A stretch of 43,281 bases of DNA from Thermomonospora catenispora (GTDB lineage: Bacteria > Actinomycetota > Actinomycetes > Streptosporangiales > Streptosporangiaceae): NCBI RefSeq assembly GCF_006363815.1, contig NZ_RRYT01000026.1:25129-68409 (forward strand), in the 5' to 3' direction. Both the position numbers and the translations under genes were made by a program. Numbering within the stretch: the first letter of the stretch is position 1; each line of letters begins with the position of its first letter. The notes beneath the pieces are model-generated. The model ran no database searches. It was not told the origin of the DNA and worked only from the letters and a program-made list of their open reading frames with translations. Below, piece by piece: positions 26,238-35,014 of the stretch.

Positions 26238-27446
26238 TCAGCTCAGCGTGAGGGTGTAGCCCTTGTCGCGGAGCCTGGCCAGCACGTCCCGGCAGTGGTC
26301 GGGGCCACGGGTCTCCAGGTGCAGCAGCACCTCGGCCTCCTCCACGTGGAGCCGGGCGGCCATCCGCTCGTGCATCACGTCCAGCACGTTCACGCCCAGC
26401 TCGGCCAGCTCGCCGAGCAGCGTGACCAGCGCGCCCGGCCGGTCGGTGAGGCGGCACCGCACCACCAGGTAGCGGCCCGCCCCGGTCAGCCCGTGCCGCA
26501 GCACCTTCGACAGCAGCAGCGGATCGATGTTGCCGCCGGACAGCACCGCCACCACCGGCGGCTCGAACGCGTAGGCGTGCTCCAGCAAGGCGGCCACCCC
26601 GGCCGCCCCGGCGGGCTCGACCACCTGTTTGGCCCGTTCCAGGCACAGCAGCAGGGCCTGGGAGAGCGACTCCTCGGTGACCGTGACCACCGCGTCGACC
26701 AGCTTGCTGACCAGCGTGTAGGTCAGCTCGCCGGGGCTGCCCACGCTGATCCCGTCGGCCATGGTGGGGCGCGGCTCGATCCGCACCGGCCGGCCCGCCG
26801 CCAGCGAGGGTGGGAACGCCGCCGCCCGCTTGGCCTGCACCCCCACCACCTTGACCTGCGGTTTGAGCGCCTTGGCCGCCCCCGCCACCCCGGAGATCAG
26901 CCCGCCGCCGCCCACCGCGGTCACGATGGTGCGGACCTCGGGCAGCTCCTCCAGGACCTCCAGCGCGATGGTGCCCTGACCGGCGACCACGTCCGGGTGG
27001 TCGAAGGGATGGATGAACACCGCCCCGTGCTCCTCGGCGTACTCCCGGGCGGCGACCAGGCATTCGTCCACGGTCGGCCCGGGGAAGATCACCTCGGCCC
27101 CGTAGGAGCGGGTCGCCTCGACCTTGGGCAGCGGGGCGCCCTCCGGCATGAAGACGGTGGCCTTGCAGCCCAGCAGCGAGGCGGCCAGCGCCACCCCCTG
27201 CGCGTGGTTGCCGGCGCTGGCCGCCACCACGCCCGTGGCCCGTTGCGCCTCGGTGAGCCCGGCGATCCGCACATACGCCCCGCGCACCTTGAACGACCCG
27301 GTGCGCTGCACGTTCTCGCACTTGAGATAGACCGGACCGCCGATCGCCTCCGACAGCACCCGGGAGTGCAGCAGCGGCGTCGGCACGATCACGCCGCGCA
27401 GCAGCTCCCGTGCCGCACGGACCTCATCGACGCTGACGAGTCTCAC
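26238..27446 (-). CDS. ilvA: threonine ammonia-lyase with ACT domain
   Basis: PLP enzyme of 402 residues deaminating threonine to 2-oxobutanoate. Schiff-base Lys is K53 in TGSFKVRGA; the Asn-containing SAGNHAQG loop and the glycine-rich VGGGGLISG bind cofactor. The last 75 residues form one ACT-type regulatory domain (GRYLVVRCRLTDRPGALVTLLGELAELGVNVLD), the compact form shared with TdcB/YbgE-like lyases, not the two-ACT IlvA. It may serve isoleucine synthesis or threonine breakdown. GTG 27446 has a -10 TACACT 6 bases upstream and no Shine-Dalgarno, so it is probably leaderless although the ROK gene lies only 58 bp upstream. Confidence 0.93.
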   Translation of the reverse strand: MRLVSVDEVRAARELLRGVIVPTPLLHSRVLSEAIGGPVYLKCENVQRTGSFKVRGAYVRIAGLTEAQRATGVVAASAGNHAQGVALAASLLGCKATVFMPEGAPLPKVEATRSYGAEVIFPGPTVDECLVAAREYAEEHGAVFIHPFDHPDVVAGQGTIALEVLEELPEVRTIVTAVGGGGLISGVAGAAKALKPQVKVVGVQAKRAAAFPPSLAAGRPVRIEPRPTMADGISVGSPGELTYTLVSKLVDAVVTVTEESLSQALLLCLERAKQVVEPAGAAGVAALLEHAYAFEPPVVAVLSGGNIDPLLLSKVLRHGLTGAGRYLVVRCRLTDRPGALVTLLGELAELGVNVLDVMHERMAARLHVEEAEVLLHLETRGPDHCRDVLARLRDKGYTLTLS

Positions 27447-27452
27447 GCCGCG

Positions 27453-27458
27453 AGTGTA
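27453..27458 (-). promoter_or_regulatory. -10 of a leaderless start, threonine ammonia-lyase
   Basis: Minus-strand TACACT ends 6 bases before the GTG start codon. It gives this gene its own transcript separate from the ROK gene. Confidence 0.45.
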
Positions 27459-27504
27459 AGCCCCCGCCTGTTCGGCGGAGCCGCGGCTCGGGCGCGGGCC
27501 GCCC

Positions 27505-28566
27505 TCAATCGGCGTTCCAGTAGCGGTCGGCGGCGAAGACGAGGGCGGCGGCGCCGACCAGGCCGGCGGTCTGGCCGAGCGCGGCGGGGACGACGCGGAC
27601 CCGGCGGGCGAAGTCCATGCGGGCGTGGGTGCGCAGCGCCTCCTCCAGCGGGTCGAACAGCAGCGGGCCCGCCTGCGACAGGCCGCCGCCGATCGAGACG
27701 ACCTCCAGGTCGCACAGATGCGCGGCGGAGGCGATGGCGACGCCGAGGGCGCGGCCGGCGCGGTCCATGGCGGCGGAGGCGACCGGGTGGCCGCGGCGGG
27801 CGTCCTCGGTCAGCTCGACGCCGGTGACGTCGGTGCGGCCGGGCCGCCAGCCCTGCTCCTGGGCCCAGGCGACCAGGCCGGGGCCGCGGGCGATCGCCTC
27901 CAGGCAGCCCCGCCCGCCGCACTTGCACGGCGGTCCCTGCGGGTCGACCACCACATGGCCGATGTGCCCGGCGTTGCCGCTGGCCCCGTCGACCAGACGG
28001 CCGCCCAGGATCAGGCCGCCGCCGACCCCGGTGGACACCACCATGCCCAGCACGTTGTCGCGCCCGCGCCCGGCGCCCCGCCAGTGCTCGCCGATCGCCA
28101 CGCAGATCGCGTCGTTGTGCACCCGCACCGGCAGGCCCGGATGGCGCTCGCGGAGCCGGTCGCGCAGCGGGAAGTCCCGCCAGGCCGGAATGTTGAGCGG
28201 GGAGACCTCTCCGGACGGCCAGCGCATCGGCCCGCCGCAGCCGACCCCCACCCCGGCCAGCGGCGGGTCGCCCGCGTCGGCGACCAGCTTGTCCAGCAGC
28301 GCCAGCAGGCTCCGCCACAGCCCTTCGGCGTCCAGCCCGACGGGCGTGCGCGTGCGGCCGTGGTGGGCGACGCGTCCGCCGGGCTCGACGAGCGCCGCCG
28401 CCAGCTTCGTCCCCCCGATGTCGATCGCCAGCGCGAGCGGTTCGGCCTCCCTCGCCGGTCCTCGCGCGGTCTCTCTCGCCGGTTCTCTCGCGGGTCCTTG
28501 CGCGGATCCTCGCACGGGTCCTCGCGCCGGGTCGCGCTCGGCGGCCTGCGGGGCGTCGTGGGGCAC
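27505..28566 (-). CDS. ROK-family sugar kinase (glucokinase-like)
   Basis: 353 residues. ATP-binding DIGGTK is at 49-54; the catalytic Asp lies in VHNDAICVAIGE; the zinc site is the ROK motif GHIGHVVV... CKCGGRGCLEA. No helix-turn-helix is present, so it is a kinase, not an Xyl-type repressor. The first 42 residues are unusual: seven four-residue repeats of the type [PTS]-A-R-[GE] precede the domain. GTG 28566 has AGGAG 7 bases upstream, which means the repeats are translated. Probable substrate is glucose or a related sugar, by family only. The FIST gene lies 43 bp upstream on the same strand and the two may be cotranscribed. Confidence 0.92.
   Translation of the reverse strand: MPHDAPQAAERDPARGPVRGSAQGPAREPARETARGPAREAEPLALAIDIGGTKLAAALVEPGGRVAHHGRTRTPVGLDAEGLWRSLLALLDKLVADAGDPPLAGVGVGCGGPMRWPSGEVSPLNIPAWRDFPLRDRLRERHPGLPVRVHNDAICVAIGEHWRGAGRGRDNVLGMVVSTGVGGGLILGGRLVDGASGNAGHIGHVVVDPQGPPCKCGGRGCLEAIARGPGLVAWAQEQGWRPGRTDVTGVELTEDARRGHPVASAAMDRAGRALGVAIASAAHLCDLEVVSIGGGLSQAGPLLFDPLEEALRTHARMDFARRVRVVPAALGQTAGLVGAAALVFAADRYWNAD
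28449..28532. repeat. seven imperfect 12-base tandem repeats coding the ROK N-terminus
   Basis: Units of the form CTCGCGCGGGTC run head to tail seven times in frame. On the minus strand they code PARG-PVRG-SAQG-PARE-PARE-TARG-PARE. A 12-base period keeps the frame, so copy number can vary without breaking the gene. Confidence 0.85.
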
Positions 28567-28609
28567 GGTGTTCTCCTGTGTCTCGGGCCTGTGTCCTGAG
28601 TCGGCTCGG

Positions 28610-29779
28610 TCACGTCCGGGCCGTCGGCCCGAACGCCAGGATGGAGGCGGTGAAGCCGTGCACGTGGTTGCGGCCGGAGACCGGGCCGATCTCACCGGCG
28701 GCGAAGAACCCGCCCACCCCGGCCGGACCGAACGTGCGGCGCAGCAGCTTCACATCGTGGTCGGAGTCGGGGAACATCGCCCGGCCCCGCCCGTTGCAGG
28801 AGAACAGCAGCGCCCCTTCCACCGGGGACAGGTCGAAGCGGTTCAGCAGCTCGGCCAGGTCCTCGTCGGCGGCGCCGGCGTCCCGGACCTGGAAACGGAC
28901 GGTGCGTCCCACCTCGATCACGTCGCCGATCGCGATGGCGCCGGTGTCGGCGTCCGCGCCCACCACCCCGCGCACCAGGAAGTCGCCGTGCTCGTGCTCC
29001 TCGGCGTACTCGTCCATCGCCACCCCGATGAGCAGACCGCGGGCGGCCATCTCCTGCTCCTCCTCGGAGAGGGTGAGCACGATCTGCTCCAGCTTCTCCA
29101 GGGCGGGCGTGCCGGCCAGCTCATACAGCACGTTCTCTTCGGCCTTGGTCACCACCATGTCCGGGCCGATCGGCCGGGCCCCCTGGCTGACCAGGGTGGC
29201 GGCGGTGACCGGACCGCCCAGCACCACCCCGACCGCGCCGTCGTCGTACACCTCGTCGTTGAGCAGCAGCCTGGTCCGGCCCGCGCCCTGCCCGCCGGCC
29301 AGGCCGCCGACGAGCGGCAGGCCGGGCAGCGCCTCGGAGGAGTGCTCGACGAACGCGTCCACCGGGAAGCTGTAGGGGTCGGCCAGCAGCATGCCGACCA
29401 CGTCGTCGTCGTGCTCCTCCGGCATCCCGACCACCACCAGGCGATCCTCGGCGCGCAGCGTCTCCAGCCGGAACGCCTCCAGCCGGGCCTCGGGCAGCGA
29501 CCCGGCCCAGGCGCTCACCGCGCTGGCCTCCTCGACGCCGCGGTCGCCGCCGATCACCCCGCTGCCGTTGCAGCCGACCACCACCTGCGCACCGGCGTCC
29601 CGGGCCACCGCCGCGGCCCGCAGGGCGGCCTCCGCCGTGGCGCCGACGTCCTCGGCGGCCACGAACACGCAGACCAGGTCGGGGGGAGCGGTCAGCGGCG
29701 CCAGCGCCTGCCGGACCGAGGACTCGGCGGCGCCGACCAGATCGGGTCCGAGAGCCAGGCCATCACCGAATCGCGCCAT
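28610..29779 (-). CDS. FIST-domain sensory protein
   Basis: 389 residues: FIST N domain (about 30-225, with VVVGCNGSGVIG and PLVGGLAGG) followed by FIST C (about 225-375, with GALLFSCNGRG and GFFAAGEIGPV). FIST domains are thought to bind small ligands such as amino acids and feed signalling; no output domain is attached here. ATG 29779 has GGAGGGGGAG 6 bases upstream. It is divergent from the AAA/VWA pair and codirectional with the ROK kinase. Ligand unknown. Confidence 0.9.
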   Translation of the reverse strand: MARFGDGLALGPDLVGAAESSVRQALAPLTAPPDLVCVFVAAEDVGATAEAALRAAAVARDAGAQVVVGCNGSGVIGGDRGVEEASAVSAWAGSLPEARLEAFRLETLRAEDRLVVVGMPEEHDDDVVGMLLADPYSFPVDAFVEHSSEALPGLPLVGGLAGGQGAGRTRLLLNDEVYDDGAVGVVLGGPVTAATLVSQGARPIGPDMVVTKAEENVLYELAGTPALEKLEQIVLTLSEEEQEMAARGLLIGVAMDEYAEEHEHGDFLVRGVVGADADTGAIAIGDVIEVGRTVRFQVRDAGAADEDLAELLNRFDLSPVEGALLFSCNGRGRAMFPDSDHDVKLLRRTFGPAGVGGFFAAGEIGPVSGRNHVHGFTASILAFGPTART

Positions 29780-29921
29780 CGGCTCCCCCTCCCTCGTGCG
29801 GTCCCTGCATGCGGGTCATGCCTCGATTCTCCCCGCCGACGGGTCCGGTACCCAACCATCGGGAGGCACGGCCCGGGACGCGGATTCGGTCCGGGCAGGT
29901 GCAGTCCGGCCATCGGCGGCG

Positions 29922-29927
29922 TACTGT
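29922..29927 (+). promoter_or_regulatory. -10 of a leaderless start, AAA+ ATPase gene
   Basis: TACTGT is followed by 7 bases and GTG 29935, with no Shine-Dalgarno. It shares the 155-bp divergent gap with FIST. On minus a weak TTGGGT/GAGAAT pair could serve FIST. Confidence 0.5.
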
Positions 29928-29934
29928 CGATCGT

Positions 29935-31359
29935 GTGTCCTTGACGACGAATGAACCTGCGCCGGCCGACACCACCGTCGGCGCGCTGCGCGCCGACGGT
30001 CACGTCCAGCGTTCGGTGAAGGCCGAGATCAGGCACAACCTGCTGGAGCTGCTGCGGTCCGGTCGTCCCCGCTTCCCCGGCATGATCGGGTTCGAGGACA
30101 CCGTGCTGCCGCATGTGGAGCGAGCGCTGCTGGCCGGCCACGACATGGTCCTGCTCGGGGAGCGCGGTCAGGGCAAGACCCGGCTGATCCGCACCCTGGT
30201 GGGGCTGCTGGACGAGTGGACCCCGGTGGTGGCGGGGTGCGAGATCAACGACCACCCGTACGCGCCGGTGTGCGTGCGCTGCCGGCGGCTGGCCGCCGAG
30301 CTGGGCGACGAGCTCCCGGTGACCTGGAGGCACCGGGAGGAGCGGTTCGGCGAGAAGCTGGCCACCCCGGACACCAGCGTCGGCGACCTGATCGGCGACG
30401 TGGACCCGATCAAGGTGGCCGAGGGCCGCACCCTGGGCGACCCGGAGACGGTGCACTTCGGGCTGGTGCCGCGCACCAACCGGGGGATCTTCGCCATCAA
30501 CGAGCTGCCCGACCTGGCCGAGCGGATCCAGGTGGCGCTGCTGAACGTGCTGGAGGAGCGGGACGTCCAGATCCGCGGCTATGCGCTGCGGCTGCCGCTG
30601 GACGTGCTGCTGGTGGCCAGCGCCAACCCCGAGGACTACACCAACCGGGGCCGGATCATCACCCCGCTCAAGGACCGGTTCGGCGCCGAGATCCGCACCC
30701 ACTACCCGCTGGCGCTGGAGGACGAGCTGGAGCTGATCCGGCAGGAGGCCGCGGTCGCCGAGCTGAACGCCGAGGTGCCCGACCATCTGCTGGAGGTGAT
30801 GGCCCGGTTCACCCGGCTGGTCCGCGACTCCAACGCCGTCGACGCCCGGTCGGGGGTGTCGGCCCGGTTCGCCATCGCCGGCGCGGAGACCATCGCGGCG
30901 GGCGCGGTGCGGCGGGCCGCGCTGACCGGCGAGCAGGACGCGGTGGCGCGGGTGTGCGACCTGCCCGCCGTGGTGCCGGCGGTGATGGGCAAGGTCGAGT
31001 TCGAGGTCAGCGAGGAGGGCCGCGAGCAGGAGGTGCTGGAGCACCTCCTGCGCCGGGCCACCGCCGAGACCTTCCGCCGCACGCTGGGCGGCGCCGACCT
31101 GTCGGGGCTGCTGGAGAAGTTCGACCAGGGCGCCGTCGTGGAGTCCGGGGAGCTGGTCCCGGCCGCCGAGCTGCTGCGCCGGATCGGGCAGGTGCCCGGC
31201 CTGGGCAAGATCGTGCAGCGGCTGGGGATGTCCGGCGAGTCGCCCGGCCAGGCCGCCGCCGCGGTGGAGTTCGCGCTGGAGGGCCTGTTCCTGACGCGCC
31301 GGTTGTCCAAGGACGTCGCATCCGACGGCCAGGGCGGAACCGCCACCTACCGCTTGTAG
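29935..31359 (+). CDS. MoxR/ChlI-like AAA+ ATPase
   Basis: 474 residues. Walker A GERGQGKT at 75-82, a Cys cluster (GCEINDHPYAPVCVRCRR) just after, Walker B-like GIFAINELPD, sensor 1 VLLVASANPEDYTNRG and arginine-finger region PLKDRFGAEI. It resembles magnesium chelatase subunit I and MoxR ATPases, which remodel partner complexes together with VWA proteins. No bacteriochlorophyll or cobalamin chelatase genes are nearby, so a chelatase role is unlikely. The VWA gene follows 55 bp downstream; in M. tuberculosis Rv0958-Rv0959 form such a pair. The Cys cluster might bind zinc, which is inference. Confidence 0.9.
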   Translation: MSLTTNEPAPADTTVGALRADGHVQRSVKAEIRHNLLELLRSGRPRFPGMIGFEDTVLPHVERALLAGHDMVLLGERGQGKTRLIRTLVGLLDEWTPVVAGCEINDHPYAPVCVRCRRLAAELGDELPVTWRHREERFGEKLATPDTSVGDLIGDVDPIKVAEGRTLGDPETVHFGLVPRTNRGIFAINELPDLAERIQVALLNVLEERDVQIRGYALRLPLDVLLVASANPEDYTNRGRIITPLKDRFGAEIRTHYPLALEDELELIRQEAAVAELNAEVPDHLLEVMARFTRLVRDSNAVDARSGVSARFAIAGAETIAAGAVRRAALTGEQDAVARVCDLPAVVPAVMGKVEFEVSEEGREQEVLEHLLRRATAETFRRTLGGADLSGLLEKFDQGAVVESGELVPAAELLRRIGQVPGLGKIVQRLGMSGESPGQAAAAVEFALEGLFLTRRLSKDVASDGQGGTATYRL

Positions 31360-31414
31360 GGCGAGGAGGGAGCCGAGGCGTCCCCGGGGGCGCCGCAGGC
31401 GACCGGAGGGCAGC

Positions 31415-33388
31415 ATGAGCCGTTACCGCTACGGGCGCTACCAGGGCGGGCCGGACCCGCTGGAGCCGCCGTACGACATCCGGTCCGCGCTGGACGCCAT
31501 GGGCGAGTCGGTGCTGGAGGGCACCGGTCCCGGCGAGGCGCTGCGCGAGCTGCTGCGCCGCGGGCTGCCCGGGCGGGACGGCCGGCGGCCCCTCCGCGGC
31601 CTGGAGGATCTGCTGCGGCAGGTCCGGCAGCGCCGCCGGGAGCTGCAGAAGCGGGGCCGGCTGGACGGCACGCTGGAGCAGGCGCGGGCGCTGCTGGACA
31701 CCGCGATCGGGCAGGAGCGCGCCGCGCTGTTCCCCGATCCCAGCGACGAGGCCCGGCTGCGCGAGGCGGAGCTGGACGCGCTGCCGAGCGACACCGCTCA
31801 GGCGATCCGGCGGCTGTCGGACTACGACTGGCGGTCGGAGGCGGCCCGCGCGACCTTCGAGAAGCTCAAGGACCTGCTGCGCCGCGAGGTGCTGGACGCC
31901 CAGTTCCAGGGCATCCGGCAGGCGCTGGCCGATCCGGACCCGCAGGCGATGCAGCGGGTCAAGGACATGATGGCCGCGCTCAACGACATGCTCGCCGCCG
32001 ACGAGCGGGGCGAGCACACGCCGGAGGACTTCGCGGAGTTCATGCGCGAGTACGGGGATTTCTTCCCCGAGAACCCGCGGAACCTGGAGGAGCTGGTCGA
32101 CTCCCTGGCGCGGCGGGCGGCGGCGATGGACCGGCTGCTGGCCTCGCTGAGCCCGCAGCAGCGCGAGGAGCTGGCCTCGCTGATGCAGCAGGTCATGGAG
32201 GACGCCGGGCTGGCGATGGAGATGGCCCGGCTCGGTGAGGCGCTCCGGACCCGCCGCCCCGATCTGGGCTGGGGCCGGCCGGAGCGGATGACCGGCGAGG
32301 AGCCCCTCGGGCTGGGCGACGCCACCGCCGCGCTGGCGGAGCTGGCCGACCTGGCCGAGCTGGAGGCGGCGCTGGCGCAGGACTACCCGGGCGCCCGGCT
32401 GGACGACATCGACGAGGAGGCGGTCCGCCGGGCGCTGGGCCGCCGGGCCGTCGACGACCTGGCCGAGCTGCGCCGCATCGAACGGGAGCTGGAGCGGCAG
32501 GGCTATCTGCAGCGCAGCGGCGGCCGGCTGGAGCTGACGCCCAAGGCGGTGCGGCGGCTGGGCGAGACCGCGCTGCGCCGGGTGTTCGCGCAGCTCAAAA
32601 GCGGCCGGCGCGGCGACCACGACCAGCGGAACGCCGGGCAGGCCGGCGAGCTGACCGGGGCGTCGCGTCCCTGGCGGTTCGGCGACGAGCAGCCGCTGGA
32701 CGTGGTCCGCACGGTGAGCAACGCCGTCCGCCGGAGCGCCGCCGCCCCGACCGGCGACCGCTCGGTGCGGCTCAGCGTGGACGACTTCGAGGTGCTGGAG
32801 ACCGAACGCCGCACGGCGGCGGCGGTGTGCCTGCTGGTGGACCTGTCGTACTCGATGGTGCTGCGCGGCGCCTGGGGGGCGGCCAAGCAGACGGCGCTGG
32901 CCCTGCACACCCTGGTGTCCAGCAAGTACCCGCAGGACGCCATTCAGATCATCGGGTTCTCCAACTACGCCCGGGTGCTGCAGCCGACCGAGATGGCGGG
33001 GCTGGACTGGGACATGGTGCAGGGCACCAACCTGCACCATGCGTTGATGATCGCCGGGCGGCATCTGGACCGGCATCCGGACTTCGAGCCGGTGGTGCTG
33101 GTGGTCACCGACGGCGAGCCGACCGCCCATCTGCGGCCGGACGGGCGGTCGCTGTTCGACTATCCGCCGTCGCACGAGACGCTGGTGCTGACGCTGGCGG
33201 AGATCGACAAGATGACCCGGCGGGGCGCCACGCTGAACATGTTCATGCTGGCCGACGACCATCGGCTGGTGTCGTTCGTGCAGGAGGTGGCGCGGCGCAA
33301 CGGCGGCCGGGTGTTCGCCCCCGATGCGGAACGCCTCGGCGAGTACGTGGTCAGTGACTATCTGCGCATGCGGCGTGGCGGAAAGTGA
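31415..33388 (+). CDS. VWA-domain protein, partner of the AAA+ ATPase
   Basis: 657 residues, soluble. The first 430 are mostly helical and charged, with coiled-coil-like stretches (LRQVRQRRRELQKRGRLD, LRRIERELERQG). The C-terminal von Willebrand A domain has an intact MIDAS: DLSYS (D476, S478, S480), Thr in QGTNLHHAL and Asp in VVTDGEPT. Such proteins act as metal-dependent adaptors for MoxR-like ATPases, as in RavA-ViaA. ATG 31415 has GGAGG 6 bases upstream. Codirectional and probably cotranscribed with the ATPase gene. The client protein is unknown. Confidence 0.9.
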   Translation: MSRYRYGRYQGGPDPLEPPYDIRSALDAMGESVLEGTGPGEALRELLRRGLPGRDGRRPLRGLEDLLRQVRQRRRELQKRGRLDGTLEQARALLDTAIGQERAALFPDPSDEARLREAELDALPSDTAQAIRRLSDYDWRSEAARATFEKLKDLLRREVLDAQFQGIRQALADPDPQAMQRVKDMMAALNDMLAADERGEHTPEDFAEFMREYGDFFPENPRNLEELVDSLARRAAAMDRLLASLSPQQREELASLMQQVMEDAGLAMEMARLGEALRTRRPDLGWGRPERMTGEEPLGLGDATAALAELADLAELEAALAQDYPGARLDDIDEEAVRRALGRRAVDDLAELRRIERELERQGYLQRSGGRLELTPKAVRRLGETALRRVFAQLKSGRRGDHDQRNAGQAGELTGASRPWRFGDEQPLDVVRTVSNAVRRSAAAPTGDRSVRLSVDDFEVLETERRTAAAVCLLVDLSYSMVLRGAWGAAKQTALALHTLVSSKYPQDAIQIIGFSNYARVLQPTEMAGLDWDMVQGTNLHHALMIAGRHLDRHPDFEPVVLVVTDGEPTAHLRPDGRSLFDYPPSHETLVLTLAEIDKMTRRGATLNMFMLADDHRLVSFVQEVARRNGGRVFAPDAERLGEYVVSDYLRMRRGGK

Positions 33389-33410
33389 CGTAACGAGGGC
33401 GCTCGGCGGG

Positions 33411-33416
33411 TAGGTT
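33411..33416 (+). promoter_or_regulatory. -10 of a leaderless start, small membrane protein
   Basis: TAGGTT, 7 bases, then ATG 33424, without a Shine-Dalgarno. This gives the gene its own transcript only 35 bp after the VWA stop. Confidence 0.55.
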
Positions 33417-33423
33417 CGTGGCC

Positions 33424-33930
33424 ATGTCGACCTCCGAGCGCCTGCTGCTGATACTGCACATCGGATTCGCCGTGTTCACGCTGGGGCCGCTGACCGCCGC
33501 GACCATGGCCACCCCGCGCTACATCCGGCGGCGCGACCCCCGGGTGCTGCACTATCTCAACCGCGCCACCCGCATCTACGGGCTGAGCGCGTTAGGGATC
33601 TTCCTGTTCGGGCTGCTCCTGGCCAGAGGCCGGTTCGACGAGATGTGGCTGTCGGTGTCGATGACGCTGTTCGTCGTGGCGCTGGCGCTGCTGGCGATCG
33701 TGGAACGCGATCAGCGCAAGGCGATCCACCGGGTGGAGGTGGGCGCCGCCGAGGACCGCACCGCCGCGGCCGAGGAGGCGGCCCGGCCCCGCCACGAGGA
33801 GGATGAGGAGCAGCCGGCCGCCCGCCACGAGGAGGTCGCCCAGGTCGAGCGCGGCCGGATCGCCGCGATCTCGGGCGTGATCGCGCTGCTGTGGCTGGTG
33901 ATCCTGACCTTGATGGTCTGGTACGGCTGA
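33424..33930 (+). CDS. DUF2269-like integral membrane protein
   Basis: 168 residues. Three hydrophobic helices in the first 95 residues (LLLILHIGFAVFTLGPL, IYGLSALGIFLFGLLLA, SVSMTLFVVALALLAIV), then a Glu/Ala/Arg-rich loop of about 45 residues, then a last helix (IAAISGVIALLWLVILTLMVW). The His in LHIGF and the N-terminal pattern suit the DUF2269 family of predicted membrane proteins. ATG 33424 is set by the leaderless promoter; a GTG two codons earlier is possible. Ends 4 bp from the converging hydrolase stop. Function unknown. Confidence 0.78.
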   Translation: MSTSERLLLILHIGFAVFTLGPLTAATMATPRYIRRRDPRVLHYLNRATRIYGLSALGIFLFGLLLARGRFDEMWLSVSMTLFVVALALLAIVERDQRKAIHRVEVGAAEDRTAAAEEAARPRHEEDEEQPAARHEEVAQVERGRIAAISGVIALLWLVILTLMVWYG

Positions 33931-33934
33931 GCGG

Positions 33935-34933
33935 CTAACGACCGACGGCCTGGTCGATCCAGCGGGCCACCGCGGCGAACCGGGCGGGGTCGCGCAGCAG
34001 CGTCCCCCCGTGCGCACGCCCCGGCACGACCTGCACGGTCGCCTTCACCCCGGCGGCGGTGAGCACGGACGCCAGCATCCTGCCGTGCAGGGCCGGGACG
34101 AACTCGTTCGCGCTGTGGAGCAGCAGCATCGGGGCGTCCCCCGGCCCGGCATGGCTGGTGGGGGCGGCGTCCTCCATCCGCTCGAAGCAGGAGGGGTCGG
34201 CGTCCGGCGCCTCGGGATCGCAGCCCAGCAGCTCGCGCACCGCCTGGCGGAGCTTGCGGCGGGACTGGCTGGCGCCGGGGGCCGCGCCGTCGCGGTAGGC
34301 CCGCTCCAGGGAGATCACCGGGGACAGCGCCACGACGCCCCGGACCCGCCTGCCGCCCTCGCCCACCGTGCCGAGCTGGGCGGCCAGATGACCGCCCGCC
34401 GAGGAGCCGAGGACCACGATGCGGTCCGGGTCGAGCCGCCACTGCCGGGCGTTCCGCTTGACGTACTCCAGCGCGGCGGCCACATCGGTGCGCTGGGCGG
34501 GCCAGCGGGCGGGGATGAGCCGGTAGTTGGTGACGAACACCGCGTAGCCGCGGGCGGCCAGTCTGCGGGCGGTGTACTTCCAGTCGGACTTGTCGCCGGA
34601 CTTCCAGTAGCCGCCGTGCACGATCAGCACGCCGGGCCGCTCCCGGTCGGCGTCGTGCCAGTAGGCGTCCAACCGCTGCCGCTCGGCGGGACCGTAGGAG
34701 TAGGTCCGGGTGTTCGGCGGCTCGGGAGTGATCATGACGGCCCGTGCGGTGACGACGTCGTCGGCGGCCGGTGGGAGGGTGGGCGCCGGCGCGCCCGTGA
34801 CGGACGGTGCGGCCGCGGGAGGCTGCGGCGCGGCCGGGGCGGACGGCGGCAGGGCGACCGCTTCGGCCGGGACGGTCATGGCGGACAGCGTCACCGCGGC
34901 CAGCACCGTTCCGTAGACCTTCGCCGTGCGCAC
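33935..34933 (-). CDS. secreted alpha/beta hydrolase (carboxylesterase-like)
   Basis: 332 residues: a signal peptide (VRTAKVYGTVLAAVTLSAMTVPAEA), a Pro/Ala linker to about residue 57, then an esterase/lipase domain. Oxyanion HGG at 106-108, nucleophile Ser178 in GSSAGG, and His308 in GRAHGG. The acid position, normally Asp in SADxxVP, reads SANEFVP, so Glu277 probably serves. GTG 34933 was chosen because GGAGGT lies 7 bases upstream and it opens the signal peptide; ATG 34960 would add nine residues. Substrate unknown; resembles BD-FAE/kynurenine-formamidase-type esterases. Confidence 0.82.
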   Translation of the reverse strand: MRTAKVYGTVLAAVTLSAMTVPAEAVALPPSAPAAPQPPAAAPSVTGAPAPTLPPAADDVVTARAVMITPEPPNTRTYSYGPAERQRLDAYWHDADRERPGVLIVHGGYWKSGDKSDWKYTARRLAARGYAVFVTNYRLIPARWPAQRTDVAAALEYVKRNARQWRLDPDRIVVLGSSAGGHLAAQLGTVGEGGRRVRGVVALSPVISLERAYRDGAAPGASQSRRKLRQAVRELLGCDPEAPDADPSCFERMEDAAPTSHAGPGDAPMLLLHSANEFVPALHGRMLASVLTAAGVKATVQVVPGRAHGGTLLRDPARFAAVARWIDQAVGR

Positions 34934-35014
34934 CGATGCCACCTCCGAACGGAAACCCATCGAGATTGTGGCATGCCGGGGCGCATGTGTGGATCTTGTT
35001 CCGCGAACCGCGGG

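Noticed and set aside
29935-33388. Magnesium or cobalt chelatase for tetrapyrrole synthesis
   Set aside because: The ATPase resembles ChlI and the partner has a VWA domain, but there is no ChlH/CobN gene or other tetrapyrrole gene nearby.
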